DNA from: Staphylotrichum longicolle
Taxonomy: Eukaryota > Ascomycota > Sordariomycetes > Sordariales > Chaetomiaceae
DNA length: 64,000 nucleotides
Assembly: GCA_019096155.1 (NCBI GenBank)
Contig: JAHCVI010000001.1
Coordinates: forward strand, 3,472,001-3,536,000
Reading direction: 5' to 3'
In this document: one piece after another, positions 1-11,681 of the stretch
How the letters are laid out: each line of letters begins with the position of its first letter
Position numbering within the stretch: the stretch's first letter is position 1
Notes under the pieces: model-generated
The model's database searches: none
The model's input: only the letters and a program-made list of their open reading frames with translations
Told to the model about the DNA's origin: nothing
Translations under genes and position numbers: made by a program

Positions 1-441
1 CGAAGCTCGACCGCATCGGGCAGTAGTACTCGTTGGGCTCGATGATGGCGTTGTACGTGCCGACGCTGAGCATGTGCTCGCCCGTCTGCGGCGGCCCGCC
101 GTTGACCGAGAAGGTGTAGGTCGACGGGTCGATCGTGCGCCAGTCCGCCAGCGACACCTTGTAGCTCGCCTCGATCTCCCAGTTCTTGACCAGCTTCTCG
201 ACCAGGTCGGGCAGCGAGCCGGCTTGGTGCGAGGCGCGCTTTGCTGTGGGGAGGTGGGGCCCAGATGTCAGTATGATGGGGGGAGGGGTAGCAAAGAGGT
301 GCGTTCCTGCGGCTTACTCTCGGCCCAGACCTTGCGCGTCTTGCTGTAGTCGGGCGCACGACCGTGGCGCCAGTTCACGTTGGTGTCCTTGAGCACGGCG
401 TCCTCGTCAAGGACGTAGTCGGGAAGTCCAGCGTCACCCAT
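1..441 (-). CDS. Pathogen-related protein-like (NTF2/SnoaL-like), partial
   Basis: Two exons are visible, 441-318 and 243-1, and the gene runs off the left edge. The ATG at 441-439 opens a reading frame starting MGDAGLPDYVLDED. A GTAAG donor at 317 and a CACAG acceptor at 244 join in phase 1, restoring T-K-R-A-S-H across the junction. The segments NVNWRHGRAPDY, KVWAE, a GSLPDLVEKLVKNWEIEASYK-like block and YTFSVNGGPP match the layout of the plant and fungal pathogen-related proteins, which adopt an NTF2/SnoaL-like cone fold. No signal peptide is present, so a cytosolic protein is expected. The biochemical role of these fungal homologues is not established. Only about 122 residues are in the window; the C-terminal half is missing because of the edge, not because of decay. 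Confidence 0.75.
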
Positions 442-3117
442 TGTGCTTGTTGTGTTTGATTATCTCGAGTATCCGGCCTCGAGGTGTTGTGGAGAAGGGA
501 CAAGACAAGACAGACGAAGAGAGAACTGCAATTGGAACGTGGGAGACGAGGAAAAGAGGAAGGGGCCATCCATGTGCCGTCGGCCCCCATTCATATACAT
601 ACATTCGAGCCACTGCACCACCTCCCACCTGCCAACTCGGCAACATGGACCCCTCACACGGCACGTTGGTTCCATCCCACATCCCGGCTTCGCATCTGAA
701 GGCCAGATCCCCGTCTCCGATCCGTCTGGATGGGCCTCTCTGCGCGGGCAATCAAGCGTATCGGGGGGGGATGGGGGGACCCTGGACAGTCCAAGGAACG
801 GCGCCCCCGCCACCCAAGCGAAAACAAAGTCCAGACATCCACGCGTTCTGGGGTACACAGGACACACGCAGCCGTGCCACGCGAGGACGTCCCCGGTGTG
901 GCGATGCAGAAAAGTTGAGTGTAGGGTCCCATTTACACGCACGATACCCCTCGAGACCCCCTCGAGACCCCTATGTGCTGCGTCCTCGGCAACCTAGGGT
1001 CTGGTACTGGGCGAGGGGCGATTGGTTGAGAAGGCGACTCCTGATCCCTCTTCCATGCAGAGAGCAAAAGACCGCAGCTTCCGCACATGCAGGCGGGTGG
1101 GTTCGGTTAAACGGTTTGGAAAGGGGGCGCACTGGGTGCCTCGGAATTCGGTGGATTTCGGTTGGCTGGTGAAGGATGGGAGCTTTGCCAACATGGAACT
1201 TTACGAACCCTTGCGGTACCCTGGCGTGCCTGGCTCGCCTGGGTACCCACGATGTCCGATCTGAGTCTCCACTCCGGCGATTCATAAGCCTCCACTTGGT
1301 GGGCTCGATCGGGAAGTTTGTTGAAGAAAAATTCGGACCCCAGAGATCGGGTGGGGGTTTCCAATTGGGGGCCGTTGAGACTTGAGAAGCTCGTGCTTGT
1401 GGATAAGAAGCGTGGATGGTCTGGAAGTTGACACCAAAGACACCCAAATGCCTCATTTGCATGCAATATCTGAACAAAAAACCATGGGTAGACAGCCGGG
1501 GCAAACAGCCGGCAACGGCCTGCCCCAGCATTTCGAGGTCTGGGCCCGGTGGCGGGTTGAAGCAGCTCTGCGGCACAGCCCTCGCCAGGGCAGCACAGGC
1601 TTGTTGTGCACAGGGTCTCTCCGGATGTTGCGTTCCGGTCAACATCACAGCCAAACGGTTGTTCAGATCCAACAGGGGGGACATGGAACATGGAACATGG
1701 ATCAATATCATCTCTCCATGCGCTTCTCCAGGCCGACCGCAATGGTTGCACACATGCGTTGCAGAGACGCAGTGATGATGTGAGACTGCCAACGACGTTA
1801 CAGCACAGGCTGCCATGCAACCCTGCGAGGAGCCAACACGCGAAATGCAGAGTGCCGGGGCCCGGAACCCACGCCTCTCTTGCCCGCCCTTCCTCTAGCG
1901 CTGCTACGTCGATCTAGCGGCTCCTCAATCCACAATGCCACACGCATCCGTCCAATCCGAGCATTGGCAAATCAAATTCGCTGGTGCTGTGCCCGTGTTT
2001 CGAGTCTCGTCTTGACGATAACGGCGCTGGTGTGAAACGCGGCATGGGGGTATGCAGTATCTTCAATCGCATGTGACGCTGGGTCACAAACATGCGTGAA
2101 GATACGAAGCATGGTTCAATGGAGCCACCACCTCTTGAAAAATGCCTGAAGACCACGTTGTCTGCAAAAGGACAAAACACCAGGGGCAGCTTTGCTCCCA
2201 TTCTTTAACCCTTAAACAGCGCACCAAAGCTGTCGCAACGTTGTTACAGGACATGTGCTCCAATACGTTATTTTCATGCAATACCGTAAAAAAAAAAATA
2301 GATACAACAGCTACCAGCTGCTGGAGACGCCAGACGTGACGAACTGGGGTAACGGTTGAACCCATCTTCTATCTTCATGTTCTCTCATGAACGACCATGT
2401 GCAGGTGTCAAGAAAGGGTACGGCTAACACTACTGATCCCAGGAAGTATCTCACCCAGGAGCCCCCTGCTCTTTCATTAGACCAAATATACCCTGAACAC
2501 GACATTCTTGAATAGAGTGAAAATGAAGATTGAGTGAGACTTAGCGGAGACAGAAGTCTTTGTCCAAGACAGAGGCGTGGTTGTCAGAAACTTGTTTGCC
2601 GTCACGGTTAGCTAAATCCATGTTTCTGGCCGCGCAGAGGAAAGACATCCATTGTCCCCAAGGTAAGGCAATCTACACTCAGGGCGAACCTTCATGAAAT
2701 CAAGTCCTCTCAGCCTTTTGATGACAAGCCCCAAACTCCAGGCCCCCAGCATCTTCATCAACCGACTTCAATGGCAATCCCAACACACTCCCCCACACCC
2801 ACACCCCTCCCTCTCTGTTTCCCTCTCCGCCTTCTTCCACAAACCCCCTTCTAACCTTGATACGCTGGTGAGTTACTGCCCCTAGCCAGCCCTTCATCCA
2901 CAGTCCATCACTCAACCCTCACGCTCATGCCGCAACCTCGAGATGTACGGGGACACTTGCTAGCAGCCGATTGAGTCAACCCAGGAGCTGGAACAGAATG
3001 ACTTTTGCGACCAAGTTCGTCCCACATCTGCCTGTTTGTTAGACTTGAAGTGAGAAAGTGTTAACCATGCGACAAACCTTACGTTGCTGCGCCGCGCCGG
3101 TTTTGGCACAGTCCTCC
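442..3117. other. Gene-free stretch, about 2.7 kb
   Basis: Several open frames over 200 codons occur (for example 971-1816 and 1107-1820 on the minus strand), but they overlap each other in different frames, lack family-like motifs and are rich in Arg/Ser/Pro, as expected of chance GC-rich frames. A poly-A run lies near 2288-2299. The first part probably contains the promoter of the pathogen-related gene. Nothing else is recognised. Confidence 0.5.
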
Positions 3118-3720
3118 CTAATTCTGCTCCCTCCTGCCCAGAATCGAAGCCAGGAATGAAACGAACGCTCCGGCGATGTTTCCGACGGTTCTGTCTTTCC
3201 CAAGCGTTTGCGCCCTGCCGCCGCCATCTTGAATAACCGGACTTTCGAATAAGAGTTTGAAGAATTCCTCTCGTTCTTTAGCCAATCGTCGCGTCCTTTC
3301 CTCCTCTGCCTTTTGCCGGGCCATGTGAGCTTCCGATTCTGATTGCTGCTCCGAATTTGATGTGTCTTGCATCTTGACAGGTTGATCAGGACTCAGGCTT
3401 TGCTCTGGAAGGATTGGAGTGTAGTCGAGAGCGGGGGCGACGTTGGAAGTTTTGGACGGAATCAGATTGAAGCGAGAATGAAGTGATCCATGAAAGATGT
3501 TTCCGTTTTCTGCCTCAAGGGACGCTTATATTGAAATGCTAGCTAGGCAAAATCTGCAGGCTCGTGGACTTGGTGGTCGAGTTATCGCCATCATTGGCCG
3601 CCACAACGACCTCGATGGCAGAATTGCAGTTCCCAGATCGGGCAACTGGTGCCGACGGACGAACAGATTGCAGGGAAAACGAGAACTCACATTTGGTTCC
3701 TCGATACCATTGGGCGCCAT
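3118..3720 (-). CDS. Hypothetical small protein with charged coiled-coil segment
   Basis: The last exon is the best supported part. It is open from about 3510 down to the TAG at 3118 and carries an acidic/Gln-rich stretch, a strongly charged helix (MARQKAEEERTRRLAKERE) and an apolar C-terminus (VGNIAGAFVSFLASILGRR). Upstream, an ATG at 3720 begins MAPNGIEEPN, followed by a GTGAG donor at about 3690. A middle exon near 3640-3570 can be joined, but its frame is ambiguous because the downstream donor is weak. The gene would be divergent from the DUF6594 gene, with about 208 bp between start codons, so the two could share a promoter. No family is recognised. Exon borders are tentative. Confidence 0.4.
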
Positions 3721-3928
3721 GATTTTGGGTTTTCTGCAAGTGTTGCCCGGCCTTGGTGGCACTCTGCAGCTCAGCTGTCGGCGCACCGACACAGCCACAG
3801 CGCCTCTGGCTGAGGTTGACAGTCAGTTCGGGACTATCTCAAAGGCCCTGGTGGAATGAATCCAGTTCCTCCTGCGCCGATGATTCTGCAGATATTCGAA
3901 AAACCACTTCCAACGGACGCAAGACGGA

Positions 3929-5073
3929 ATGGGCCCTCCGCGATTCAATGACATCCCTTGCGGGTACCCCAAACATGCCGCCCTTACCAGCCGCGACAAA
4001 GCATACGCAATCTTTCGGAGGTTTTCAACCCTGAACGCGAGAAATCTTCTCTATCTTCAGAGCGAGATCATGGATCTCGAGGCGCAGCTAACGCGCGTCG
4101 ACCATGAGCTCCAGCAAAATTCGCACGAGGCCAGACTGGGGTTTCCTGCCCTGAAGAGCTGGAAAGCCTTCTCCCGAAACAAGAAGAGAGGAAGGTTATT
4201 CCGCCAGATTCGGACGAAACTTCAAGTCTACAGTATGTGGCACGCGCACTGAAAAGCACCTCGAGGCGGTCACTGCCCTAGGTATCGTAGCGACCGTGGG
4301 TGATTTTCACGTTCCTCGCTGACACCCATGATGCCACCAGATTCTTCTCTGCTGCAATACCAAGACATCCTCCGGATTGATGTTCCCTCGGCTGAGCACG
4401 TCACGCTGCTGCAGGCCTGGATGGAGAAGGAAAAGCCGCTCGACGATGGCGGGAAAGACTATCTCGCAGATATCGAGCCACGCGGGGTTTGGGAGCGACA
4501 GCGGCTGAAGTTCGCGAGAGAGCCACGCGAGTTGGCATCCTTGGACATGAAATACGATAGTATCCTCGCGCGGATCGTCAGAAAAACACCGCTTGGGCAG
4601 TTTTACCTGGTGGGTCGCTTGATATCTCCCTTTGCAGTTCCAAATTTGTTCGATTACCTTCTAGTTACAGAGTGTGAAAAATACCCAGCCCTTTGTAATT
4701 CTAACAGGCGATGTCCGTTAGGAAGATATCGTCCAATTTGGACCGCCCGACGACAGGGGTACACTGTGGTTCTTCCCCAGTTCCAAGGTTGACACCCTGG
4801 TATCGATCGTCGCGGTGATTCTCGCAGCAGGCTTGACAGTCATCAGCATGATGGCCCTGTATCTGGAAACCCGAGATCCAGTGCGGATCGGGCTGGCGGC
4901 GCTGTTCAGCTTTGTTGCTGCCATGTTTCTCGCCATCTGTGGAGCGAAGAAGAGCGAGATCATAATCGGAACCATCGGGTGAGTGAAAGGCCCTTCTGTG
5001 GTCTGCAGTTCACCGCTGATACTCCTCAAGCTACGCAGCAGTTCTTGTTGTGTTCATCTCTACTACCCATTGA
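3929..5073 (+). CDS. DUF6594 integral membrane protein
   Basis: Four exons, 3929-4232, 4341-4609, 4722-4978 and 5031-5073, give 290 residues. Splice phases agree throughout; exon 3 uses a TTAG acceptor with a CTAAC branch site just upstream. The N-terminus carries the family signature: a GYP motif, then IFRRFSTLNARNLLYLQSEI and a coiled-coil region DLEAQLTRVDHEL. The middle holds the LLQYQDILRIDVPS block. The C-terminus has about three hydrophobic segments (near VDTLVSIVAVILAAGLTVIS, IGLAALFSFVAAMFLAIC and the last exon YAAVLVVFIST), as usual for DUF6594. The family is widespread and often multicopy in Pezizomycotina, with no assigned function. The protein looks complete and undisturbed. Confidence 0.85.
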
Positions 5074-5203
5074 TGGAAGTGCTTTGTTCCGCGACGAGAC
5101 TGGTCCGAGAGAAACTCGTAATCTTAGGTGTTATAAACAATGAACTCTGGGTATCTCGTAGCAAACTCTGTATAACATCAAGACGGTAACCCCATCGGGC
5201 GAC

Positions 5204-6375
5204 TCAATCATCCTTGATCTCCACAATGCCCCTGCACATCTTGAGAAAACGCTCGCGGTATTCGTCCGGCGTGGTGGTGATGCTCATGTGACCGTGTTTG
5301 GCCACCACGAGGTTCCAAAGGGTAATCAGCAGCGTCATGAGCTTGGGCTGGACCTTGTGCTTGGCCCAAAAGAAGTCGAGTATCGAGGCGCGGAAGATGT
5401 ACTTGCCATCGGCTGAGGCGACACCCGTTCTCCACGACGGAGGCGATGGCGGGACTGCTGGCGGATCTGTGGGAACCATGCTTGATTCCGCCGGCGATGG
5501 GTGCGAGGCGGCTTCTGGTTGAGGCGCTTTCATGCGCACCAAAAAGAGCGAGTAGTCGACCGCGTTGTGCTCAGCGAGCAGCTTCGTGTCCGCTTCCAGA
5601 CTCGTGAAGACGCCCTCTGCTTCATCTCGACGCAGAAGAATCTTGTCGTGGAACTCGTCGGCGAGTTGATCCTTGGTTGCCTCACTCGTGAGCGCGCCAC
5701 CGGCAATGTCTCGCTCCGGGTAAAAGTACGACGTGGGCTTCAGATCCCACTTCTCCCAGTCTGCATCGCCGTTCTTCTTGGCCTCCTCCCGCCCGTACAT
5801 GATGTTATCCATGACGATGTGGTGTGAAGGCGCTGTCCGAAATATGCGGCCGATCGACGGACCCGAGGCGCCGAGAAAGTCGCAGATGCGGACCAACAGC
5901 GAACGTGGGTGGGTTGCCATGTGCTGGACATACGGGGTCAAGAGGTCGTCGCGGAAGAACGAGTGTTCGGAGTGCCTGGGAATGGACTTGACGAGATACT
6001 TTTGATCGGCTGTGGAGTAGAAGGTCTGGAGCACCACTTGTTAGCCAGGCACAAGACAACAAAGCAACGCTTGGGGCAACGCACCGAGCCGGAGAAGCCC
6101 ATGTCCCCAATCGACTTGAGGGAGTCTTGGGCAACTTGGCCCTCCTCATTCTGGAATGACTGCACATAGTCCTCGTCGCTGACGGCCCAATGTTTTCTGC
6201 GCAGGTTGGCAAAGTCGGCTGGGCGGATCTTGCGGAGGATGAGTTGGTACAGGGAGAAGAAGGCCGAGAAAAGTGCCAGGAGCAGCGCCAGCGGGTTCCT
6301 TGACCCCTTTTTGGCACCATTGGTTTTGACGATTGCCCGCACGACTGAGCGTGCAATCTTCTCTTGTCGACCCAT
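5204..6375 (-). CDS. Membrane-anchored PIP-kinase-like protein
   Basis: Two exons, 6375-6085 and 6025-5204, joined in phase 0, encode 370 residues. The C-terminal 300 residues follow the phosphatidylinositol-phosphate kinase fold in order: a SIGDMGFSGS glycine-rich turn, KYLVKSIPRHSE around the ATP-binding lysine, IVMDNIMYG, a WDLK motif in the position of DLKGS, DYSLFLVRM in place of MDYSLL, and a late YIFRASILDFFWAKHK segment resembling the IID region. The usual type I enzymes are much longer. The N-terminal 50 residues contain a hydrophobic run (NPLALLLALFSAFFSLYQLI) between basic stretches, suggesting a single membrane anchor. DLKGS is altered to DLKPTS and the activation loop is short, so activity and substrate are uncertain. 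The core Lys and Asp are kept. Confidence 0.8.
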
Positions 6376-6961
6376 CGGGCAGGTGAGATGTAATGTATCG
6401 CACTCGAATGGCTGTTTTTGGTGGAGAGGGAGATCTGCAACGCTTCAACGTCGGGAACCGCTGCTCTTGGGCAGGAACCAGCAGAAGGTGATGACGTCAG
6501 TGATTTCCATTGAATCAACGGTCCAGGGCCCAGGCCGGGCCATCTCAGGTTCCTGACACACCTGTTCCATACACTTTGAACCAATCAACGAGTTTGTATT
6601 TTAGGGAGTGTAGGAAGGCACAAAACTGCCGACCACACTGAGCAGCTCGAACTTTCGTGGTGCACAATCACTCTCGTCAGGTGAGTAGGTGTGTTTGGAA
6701 GTTCCTCAGGAAGGAAAGCAGTGCAACGTTGATTCCGATGATTACAGGTAATAATCAGAAATAAGCTGCAAGTAATCAGGCTGAAGCCGGCACGTCCTTA
6801 GGCACAGCGATGTTAAGGACCATATAGAGTCCTTTGCACGTTTACTTTGTGTACGTCAACCGGGGTATCAACATACCTCCCCCCAAGGGTGCAACAGCCT
6901 CGCAGGTGGACGCCAGCGGGCAGTCTCCCCAGTATTTGCCTCCCTTTCTCCATTCAGAAAG
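6376..6961. other. Shared upstream region of divergent genes
   Basis: About 590 bp lie between the PIP-kinase-like start (6375, minus) and the monooxygenase start (6962, plus). No open frame with recognisable content was seen. It probably holds both promoters. Confidence 0.5.
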
Positions 6962-8380
6962 ATGATTACCCCTATCAGCGAGATAAAGAATGGAGGGCGT
7001 GCACCCAGGAAGCTGCACTTTGTGATTGTATGTACGCTGAGAAGCCCACACTGCAGATGATACCTTGGTGATCCGACCGAATCCGGGTGAGCATGATACT
7101 GACATGCAAGCAACAACACATAGGTGGGCGGGTCCTTAGGAGGCCTGGCTACCGGTATTGCCCTCAAAGCGCTGGGCCACGATACGACCATCTTGGAACG
7201 CAGTCCGGAGCTGCTGCACGACCAAGGCGCCGGCATTGTTGCCGGTGGCCACGCTCTCGAGTTTCTGAAAAGATACAACCGCTGCGAACGACAGGCAGTC
7301 GCCGTGCGATCGGAACGGCGGCAATATCTCGACAATGAGGGCAAAGTGGTGCACAAGGTGGACGCGGAGCAGAACATGAGCTCGTGGGACTTGACATACT
7401 ACCTCATGCGCGCCAACTATGACGGTCTCGCCAGCCCGTACTGCGACGTGCCGCCTCTGGACCCGAGCCATGGCACGGCCGTCCATCTCCACGACCGCAC
7501 AGTCACGGCCGCCCAGGAAGATGGCGACGGCGTCTGCGTGTCGTGGCACTCCACGAGCGACCCGTCCCGCACCGGCACCCTGACCGCTGACCGTCTCGTC
7601 GGCGCCGACGGCCCCGGCTCCTTCATACGCTCCCTCTTTTGCCCCGGTCTCGAGCGGACGTACGCCGGCTACTGCGCCCTGCGCGGCACCGTGCCCGAGC
7701 ACGAAGCTAGCCCAGCGGCGCACGAGACGTTTGCGCACCGCTTCACCTTCTACCACGGGCCCGGCGTGCAGATCCTCGCCTACCTGATCCCGGGGCTGCA
7801 TGGGGCGGTCGAGCCGGGCCAGCGGCTCATCAACTTTGTGTACTACACCAACTTCCCCGACGGCTCGCCCGAGCTGCGGGAGATCCTGACCGACTGCCAC
7901 GGCCGGCGGCACCGCGTGACCATGCCGCCGGGCCTGATGGATCCCAAGGCGTGGGCACGCCAGCAGGCCATCGCCCGCGCGCGCCTGCCGCCGCAGTTTG
8001 CCGAGATCGTCTGCAAGGCCAAGAAGCCGTTCGCGCAAGCGGTCACGGACGTCATCAGCTCCGCGAACGAGTTCCTCGACGGCAAGGTCGTGCTGATCGG
8101 GGATGCGCTGGCGGGGTTCCGGCCGCACACCGTGGCGTCCACGTCGCAGGCGGCGTTCGACGCCATGATCTACGCGGATTACATCGCGGGCAAGGTGAGC
8201 AGGGAGGAGTGGAAGCGGCAGACGATGGGTTACGCACGGTTTATACAGAAGAGGGGCGTCGACATGGGCGAGCGCAGCCAGCACCAGCAGTTGCCGCTGC
8301 AAGAGTATATTCGCGACCGGGATGAGGCGTCCGTTCCGATTACGGACGAAGTGTTTCCCGAGTGGGCTACTGATATCTAG
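6962..8380 (+). CDS. FAD-dependent aromatic-ring monooxygenase (2,6-dihydroxypyridine hydroxylase type)
   Basis: Exon 1 (6962-7027) and exon 2 (7124-8380) join in phase 0 and give 440 residues. The intron splits the dinucleotide-binding strand, so KLHFVI continues directly into VGGSLGGLATGIALK, the Rossmann GxGxxG site, followed by an acidic ILERS at the end of beta-2. The second FAD motif reads VGADGPGSFIR. The third reads VLIGDALAGFRPHTVASTSQA, closely resembling 2,6-dihydroxypyridine 3-hydroxylases rather than salicylate hydroxylases with GDAAH. The protein should hydroxylate an aromatic or N-heterocyclic ring using NAD(P)H and O2, probably in the cytosol. Its stop lies only 31 bp from the stop of the convergent transporter gene, which suggests a shared catabolic role. 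The exact substrate is inferred. Confidence 0.85.
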
Positions 8381-8411
8381 TAGATATGATGCGTGTCGGA
8401 AGTTTACAGTA

Positions 8412-10140
8412 TCAACTTGAAGTTGGGGGCCTATCGTCGCCGTAGCCAATGTACTTGTCGTATTTCCCTGCGCCTTGTCCCTGTTGATCTTCATGCAGAC
8501 AAGAACGTTGCCCAAAATCCTGCTTCAGGGTCAGCAGTGCAGTTTTATCGTATGGGGAAAAGGTGCGGATAGAGACGTACAAGAACCACCGACAACCAAA
8601 AGACCCAGAATGATTGTATGGCCGCGGTGGAAACTAGGACCGTCGACATCGGGGTAGAGGAAGACGGCGAGGATTCCTCCGCAGTTCGCGATGGCCAGTT
8701 GGAGAGCCGCCGCGGTGGCCCGTTTATAGTGGCCTGCAGAGTTGTTTGACAGCCACGCCAGCACGGGGGGGACGCTGCTGTAGATGCCGGTAGCCATCAT
8801 GATGGTCATGCCGTACTTGACCTTGGGGCGGTCAACCTCGACGTTGGCGATCACGGAATAGCCAATAATGGCAATGGGCATGGTGCAGAGCATGACGATG
8901 CCGCGGACCTTGAGACGGTCCGAGGTGAAGGCGACGACGAGCGTCATGCAGGCCGCGACGGCATACGGCGGCACCGTCATCAGCTGCGCCTCGTTGGCTG
9001 TGTATCCAAGCCTTAGGATGATGGTCGGGAGCTTGCGCGGCTCGTTAATAACTCATGCCTCAAACTCCTCCAGAGACAACAGTAACTTACGAAAAGCCCA
9101 AATGAGTAAATGGCGGACAGAAGACCAAAATAGGCGCCGGCTGTAAGCCACGTCAGCGGGTACATGAAAGCCCTGCGGACCTCGGCCAGCGAAAGCTTCT
9201 CGTGTCCCTCCTTGTTTCCAGTCCCGTGCTCGACCCCGGCTTGCCGCGCAATACCGAGATCTCGCTCTTCTGGTGTCAAGAAGCTTGCTGTGGCCATGTC
9301 GTTGGGCAACATGACGTACGTAAAAGCGGCGCACAGAAGGGTCTGATCTCGATTTAGTCCACGCAACAAACCGAGCCAAAGCGGGTTTCTAGGCAGTACG
9401 CACAAACAAGCCTTCGATAACAAAGATCCAGCGCCAAGCAGTGAGGCCGCCGCGGTCGCCAATGGCCCCCATAGCACGGGCCAAGAGCCCGCCGAAGCCG
9501 CTGGAGAGAGAGGTGGATGTGTACAGGACGCCAATCCGGAGGGCGAGCTCCGATCGGGTGTAGATGGTGGACAGGTAAAGCACCATTCCGGGGAACAGCC
9601 CGCCCTCGGCTAGACCTAGAAGGGCACGTAGACCGATGAACTGGTTGAAGTTATGGACGAGTCCCAGACACATGCAGATGAGACCCCAGAGGAAGGTCAT
9701 GAGGGCGATCCAGATCCGAGGCGTCACCTTTTTGAGAACCAGGTTGCTGGGGATCTCGGCGGCGATGTAGAGCGGATAGAAAGCCGCCAGACCCTGCTGG
9801 TATTGGAGAGATGACAAACCGAGCTCCTTGTCCATGTTGTACACCTTCGCGTTGCCGACGTTGGTGCGGTCGAGGAACGAGCAGAGGACGAGGAGGACGA
9901 AGACTGGCAGGATCCTGTTTGTTTTGTCCCACTCGGTCAATAACTGCGTGCTTCTCGTATACCGAAAACGGAAGCGCACCTAGTGTCTAGCTTCCAGAGC
10001 AGCCTTCGGATGATAGCTCTGGCCTCGGGATCCTCGTGCGTAGTCTCGACGGAGGTCTCCGAGTCCGCGCCCATGTGGGGGAAAGGTGTGTTCTGGACCT
10101 GGGGGGCGCCCTTTTGGTTGATCTCTTGCTCAGGTTCCAT
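8412..10140 (-). CDS. MFS transporter, Dal5/allantoate permease (anion:cation symporter) family; 3' exon frame-disrupted
   Basis: Exons are 10140-9980, 9914-9404, 9342-9091, 9031-about 8578, and a last exon below 8519. All internal phases agree. About twelve hydrophobic helices are seen, with the family signature FLDRTNVGNAKVYNM after helix 1, AEGGLFPGMVLYLS in helix 4 and WRWIFVIEGL. Relatives carry nicotinate, allantoate, pantothenate or other carboxylates across the plasma membrane. The last exon is odd: the GTACGT donor leaves phase 1, but one G seems to be missing right after the acceptor (near 8520), so splicing as written gives an immediate TGA. The family-like tail then reads CMKINRDKAQG in one frame and KYDKYIGYGDDR in the next, as if one A were missing near 8463-8468. 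Without splicing, the frame would end at 8531. Confidence 0.8.
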
Positions 10141-11681
10141 GGCTGCAGGTGAGAACAAGCCTTGCTTGTTCGTGATCTTGTTTCGCGGCCAGGGACCTCT
10201 ACACAAGCGATATCGCACGCTACAAACACGGTGAGTAAAACCTGACGTGAGGCTCACTGTGCGGAACGGGCATGATAAGTATTTTTTCCCCTGTCTGACC
10301 TCACATGTCTCACATACACGCGTCCCGGTTCCACATGAGACTGCTACCAACCCCGCACGGGTTGGGTCATACCAGTGGCCGCAACGCTGGTGGTACGGAA
10401 GACGATAGTGCTATGTTGTACGAGGACATTTCCTGAGGGTGATCCTGGTTTCCTAAAGCCCACACAGTCCTAGCGTATGTCCCTCCGCTTCCACCCATTT
10501 CTCCTCTCTGGGGGACCTCGTGGGTCGCTCATATCAAGAGTCACGTTAAGCAGCCATCTTGGAGGCCACTGTCCAAGTGTTCAACGCCCTGTCCTCGGCA
10601 GTTGAGGCGAGCTTATTTGGCGCGGCATGAGACGGGTTATGGTGGTCAGATTGGTGATAATGGTCAGATTAGTGACGATAGGATTAGGCTGTGTCCTTCT
10701 GCTGTTCAAGTTCTCTGCATCCAGCGGCCTGTAGCAATGGCAAATCAGATGGTTGCCCGCACCGCTTGCATGATACAATACTAATGATACAATTTGTTAA
10801 CGTCCGGTAAATAAAAAGCAAGGGCAGCTATCACAATCTGACGATATATGTCCCAAGATGTGCAATGGTTTTGGGAAGGCCCTACGACCCTCCCTTGATG
10901 AGCGACTTGGACCCAATCTAGCCCTTGAAAGAACCTACAACACTAAGAACCTCTAGCCGTCGCCGATTTAGCTAGATTCGGCCTCTTGAAGGCTTATCTT
11001 TTCGGAAAATAGGGGTCAAAAAAGCGGGTTCTCGAGTCCAAAACAGGTAGGACCTTTCCCCTAGAAAATTAACGACAAATCCCGCCTCATTCTCAGCCAA
11101 GTCTCGTCTCAGCTGCATCGCCGCCGCCAGGAGTTCTGCCATGAGGACATCACCATCACTCCATAAGCCCTCCTGGATTTATTGAATGCTTGCTTCTAGA
11201 GGCAAACCATTCGGTGCGATTGGTAGTAGGCCAGGATCTGTCCATCCATCGAGAGAGGCTTCCAAGTGCTCTTGAATCAACTCGTGGAGAGCCTGATAGT
11301 TGGCCGGTTCATGCTGCCCGTCACGGGTTTCTGAGAACATGGTGAGACCGGCGAATCTTGAACCGTTCAGGCTTCTGCAGCGAGTGCGGTACAACACCAT
11401 GGTGACAGAAAATTGCACTCTTGCCACGCATGGCTCCCGTTCACAGGCCAGTTGGGTGAGCTGGGTGTGTTCGGGTGTGCTCGCCGGTCTTGGCTCATCC
11501 CCGCGAGCCTCGAGAGGGGAAATTGCTCAAAGCTGAAACCCGCGGGTCCTTCGTCAGCTGCCCGCAGCCCAAGCTGAGTCCCCTTCGAGCCCAACCTCAA
11601 CCCAGCCTTGACGAGCCTCACTTCAACTCTCGCAAACGACATCCCAACCACCAAGTCCAAATCAATCGATTCAAGTCCAAC
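10141..11681. other. Gene-free stretch, about 1.5 kb
   Basis: It lies between the divergent transporter (10140, minus) and HET (11682, plus) start codons. Short imperfect direct repeats of the type TGGTCAGATT occur near 10645-10675. The part 10780-11060 is AT-richer than the flanks. No gene is supported. The frame upstream of the HET ATG stays open from 11475, but the family start is at 11682. Confidence 0.5.

Noticed and set aside
971..1820. Overlapping minus-strand frames of 281 and 237 codons
   Set aside because: Two frames overlap on the same strand and neither shows helices, signal peptide or family motifs; likely chance frames in GC-rich intergenic DNA.
7136..8515. 459-codon minus-strand open frame over the FAD monooxygenase gene
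   Set aside because: It is the antisense of a well-supported enzyme in GC-rich DNA; its composition (Ala/Arg/Val/Gly-rich) has no motifs apart from the short transporter tail at its start.
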